Source: Inquilinus sp039594555 (GTDB lineage: Bacteria; Pseudomonadota; Alphaproteobacteria; DSM-16000; Inquilinaceae). From it: a DNA stretch of 6,056 nt. The stretch's first letter is position 1. Each line of letters begins with the position of its first letter. Under the pieces are notes generated by a model. It was given only the letters and a program-made list of their open reading frames with translations. It searched no databases and was not told the origin of the DNA. Positions 5,987 through 6,056 of this stretch are shown piece by piece. Made by a program: the position numbers and the translations under genes. The stretch spans positions 1 to 6,056 of the forward strand of contig NZ_JBCNNF010000418.1 in the NCBI RefSeq assembly GCF_039594555.1, read 5' to 3'.

Positions 5987-6056
5987 ATGCGCTCTTCGCC
6001 GCCCGGAGCCACATTCACCGGCGCGGACGAAGTCTGCGCGATGATGGGTTACTTCG
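5987..6056 (+). CDS. Possible N-terminus of a next gene, cut by window edge
   Basis: An open frame from ATG 5987 runs to the window edge (23 codons) and begins MRSSPPGATFTGADEVCAMM. Its third codon positions are about 80% G or C, as in the real genes here, whereas the competing frame that ends at 6044 reads as Arg/Pro/Ser-rich and has weaker codon bias. I do not recognise the product. No clear ribosome-binding site precedes the ATG, and the start could differ. The fragment does not resemble the usual MotB/TolR N-terminus (short basic stretch, then a TM segment with Asp), so it gives no support for a stator partner here. Confidence 0.3.
   Translation, partial: MRSSPPGATFTGADEVCAMMGYF

Noticed and set aside
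5787..6044. 85-codon plus-strand ORF beginning just after the motA-like stop
   Set aside because: Reads through both arms of the palindrome, has weak codon bias, no recognisable features, and conflicts with the better-biased frame from 5987.

Overview
The window is dense, very GC-rich DNA with short intergenic gaps, in which most long alternative-frame ORFs are shadows of real genes. Protein features point to an alphaproteobacterium, most likely of the Rhodospirillales (Azospirillum/Inquilinus-like). These include an EpmA with its alphaproteobacterial-type insertion, an efp-suhB pair, and an OmpA-like protein followed by a MotA/TolQ/ExbB-like protein. That placement is inference from protein resemblance; no rRNA or tRNA gene is present to fix it.

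Layout. Bases 1-924 (minus) hold an HSL-family alpha/beta hydrolase of the GTSAG subgroup, cut at its C-terminus by the window edge. Upstream of it on the same strand lies epmA (1002-2120), the LysRS-like enzyme that lysylates elongation factor P. A divergent intergenic region (2121-2292) separates epmA from efp (2293-2859) on the plus strand. Nine bases after efp comes suhB (2869-3696), an inositol monophosphatase-family gene. After a possible hairpin terminator and a candidate promoter, a second plus-strand unit begins: an exported OmpA-C-domain protein (3823-4557) and, 11 bases on, a four-TM MotA/TolQ/ExbB-like protein with a long cytoplasmic tail (4569-5783). The last 273 bases hold a concentric 97-nt foldback element (5831-5927) and possibly the first codons of another gene (from 5987).

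Functional themes. The divergent epmA/efp pair puts the EF-P modifier beside its substrate. EF-P keeps the modifiable lysine (K33), and EpmA keeps the alanine linked to beta-lysine use, but epmB (the beta-lysine-forming aminomutase) is not in the window. The second theme is an envelope module: a proton-channel-like inner-membrane protein paired with an OmpA-domain protein that lacks the usual peptidoglycan-binding Asp and has no acidic residue in its only hydrophobic segment, so it is not a standard MotB/TolR stator partner.

Most worth a second look are the REPIN-like foldback element, the atypical stator-like pair, and three alternating copies of a heptamer around the epmA stop codon that can form mutually exclusive hairpins. 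I found no CRISPR array, insertion sequence, tRNA or rRNA.
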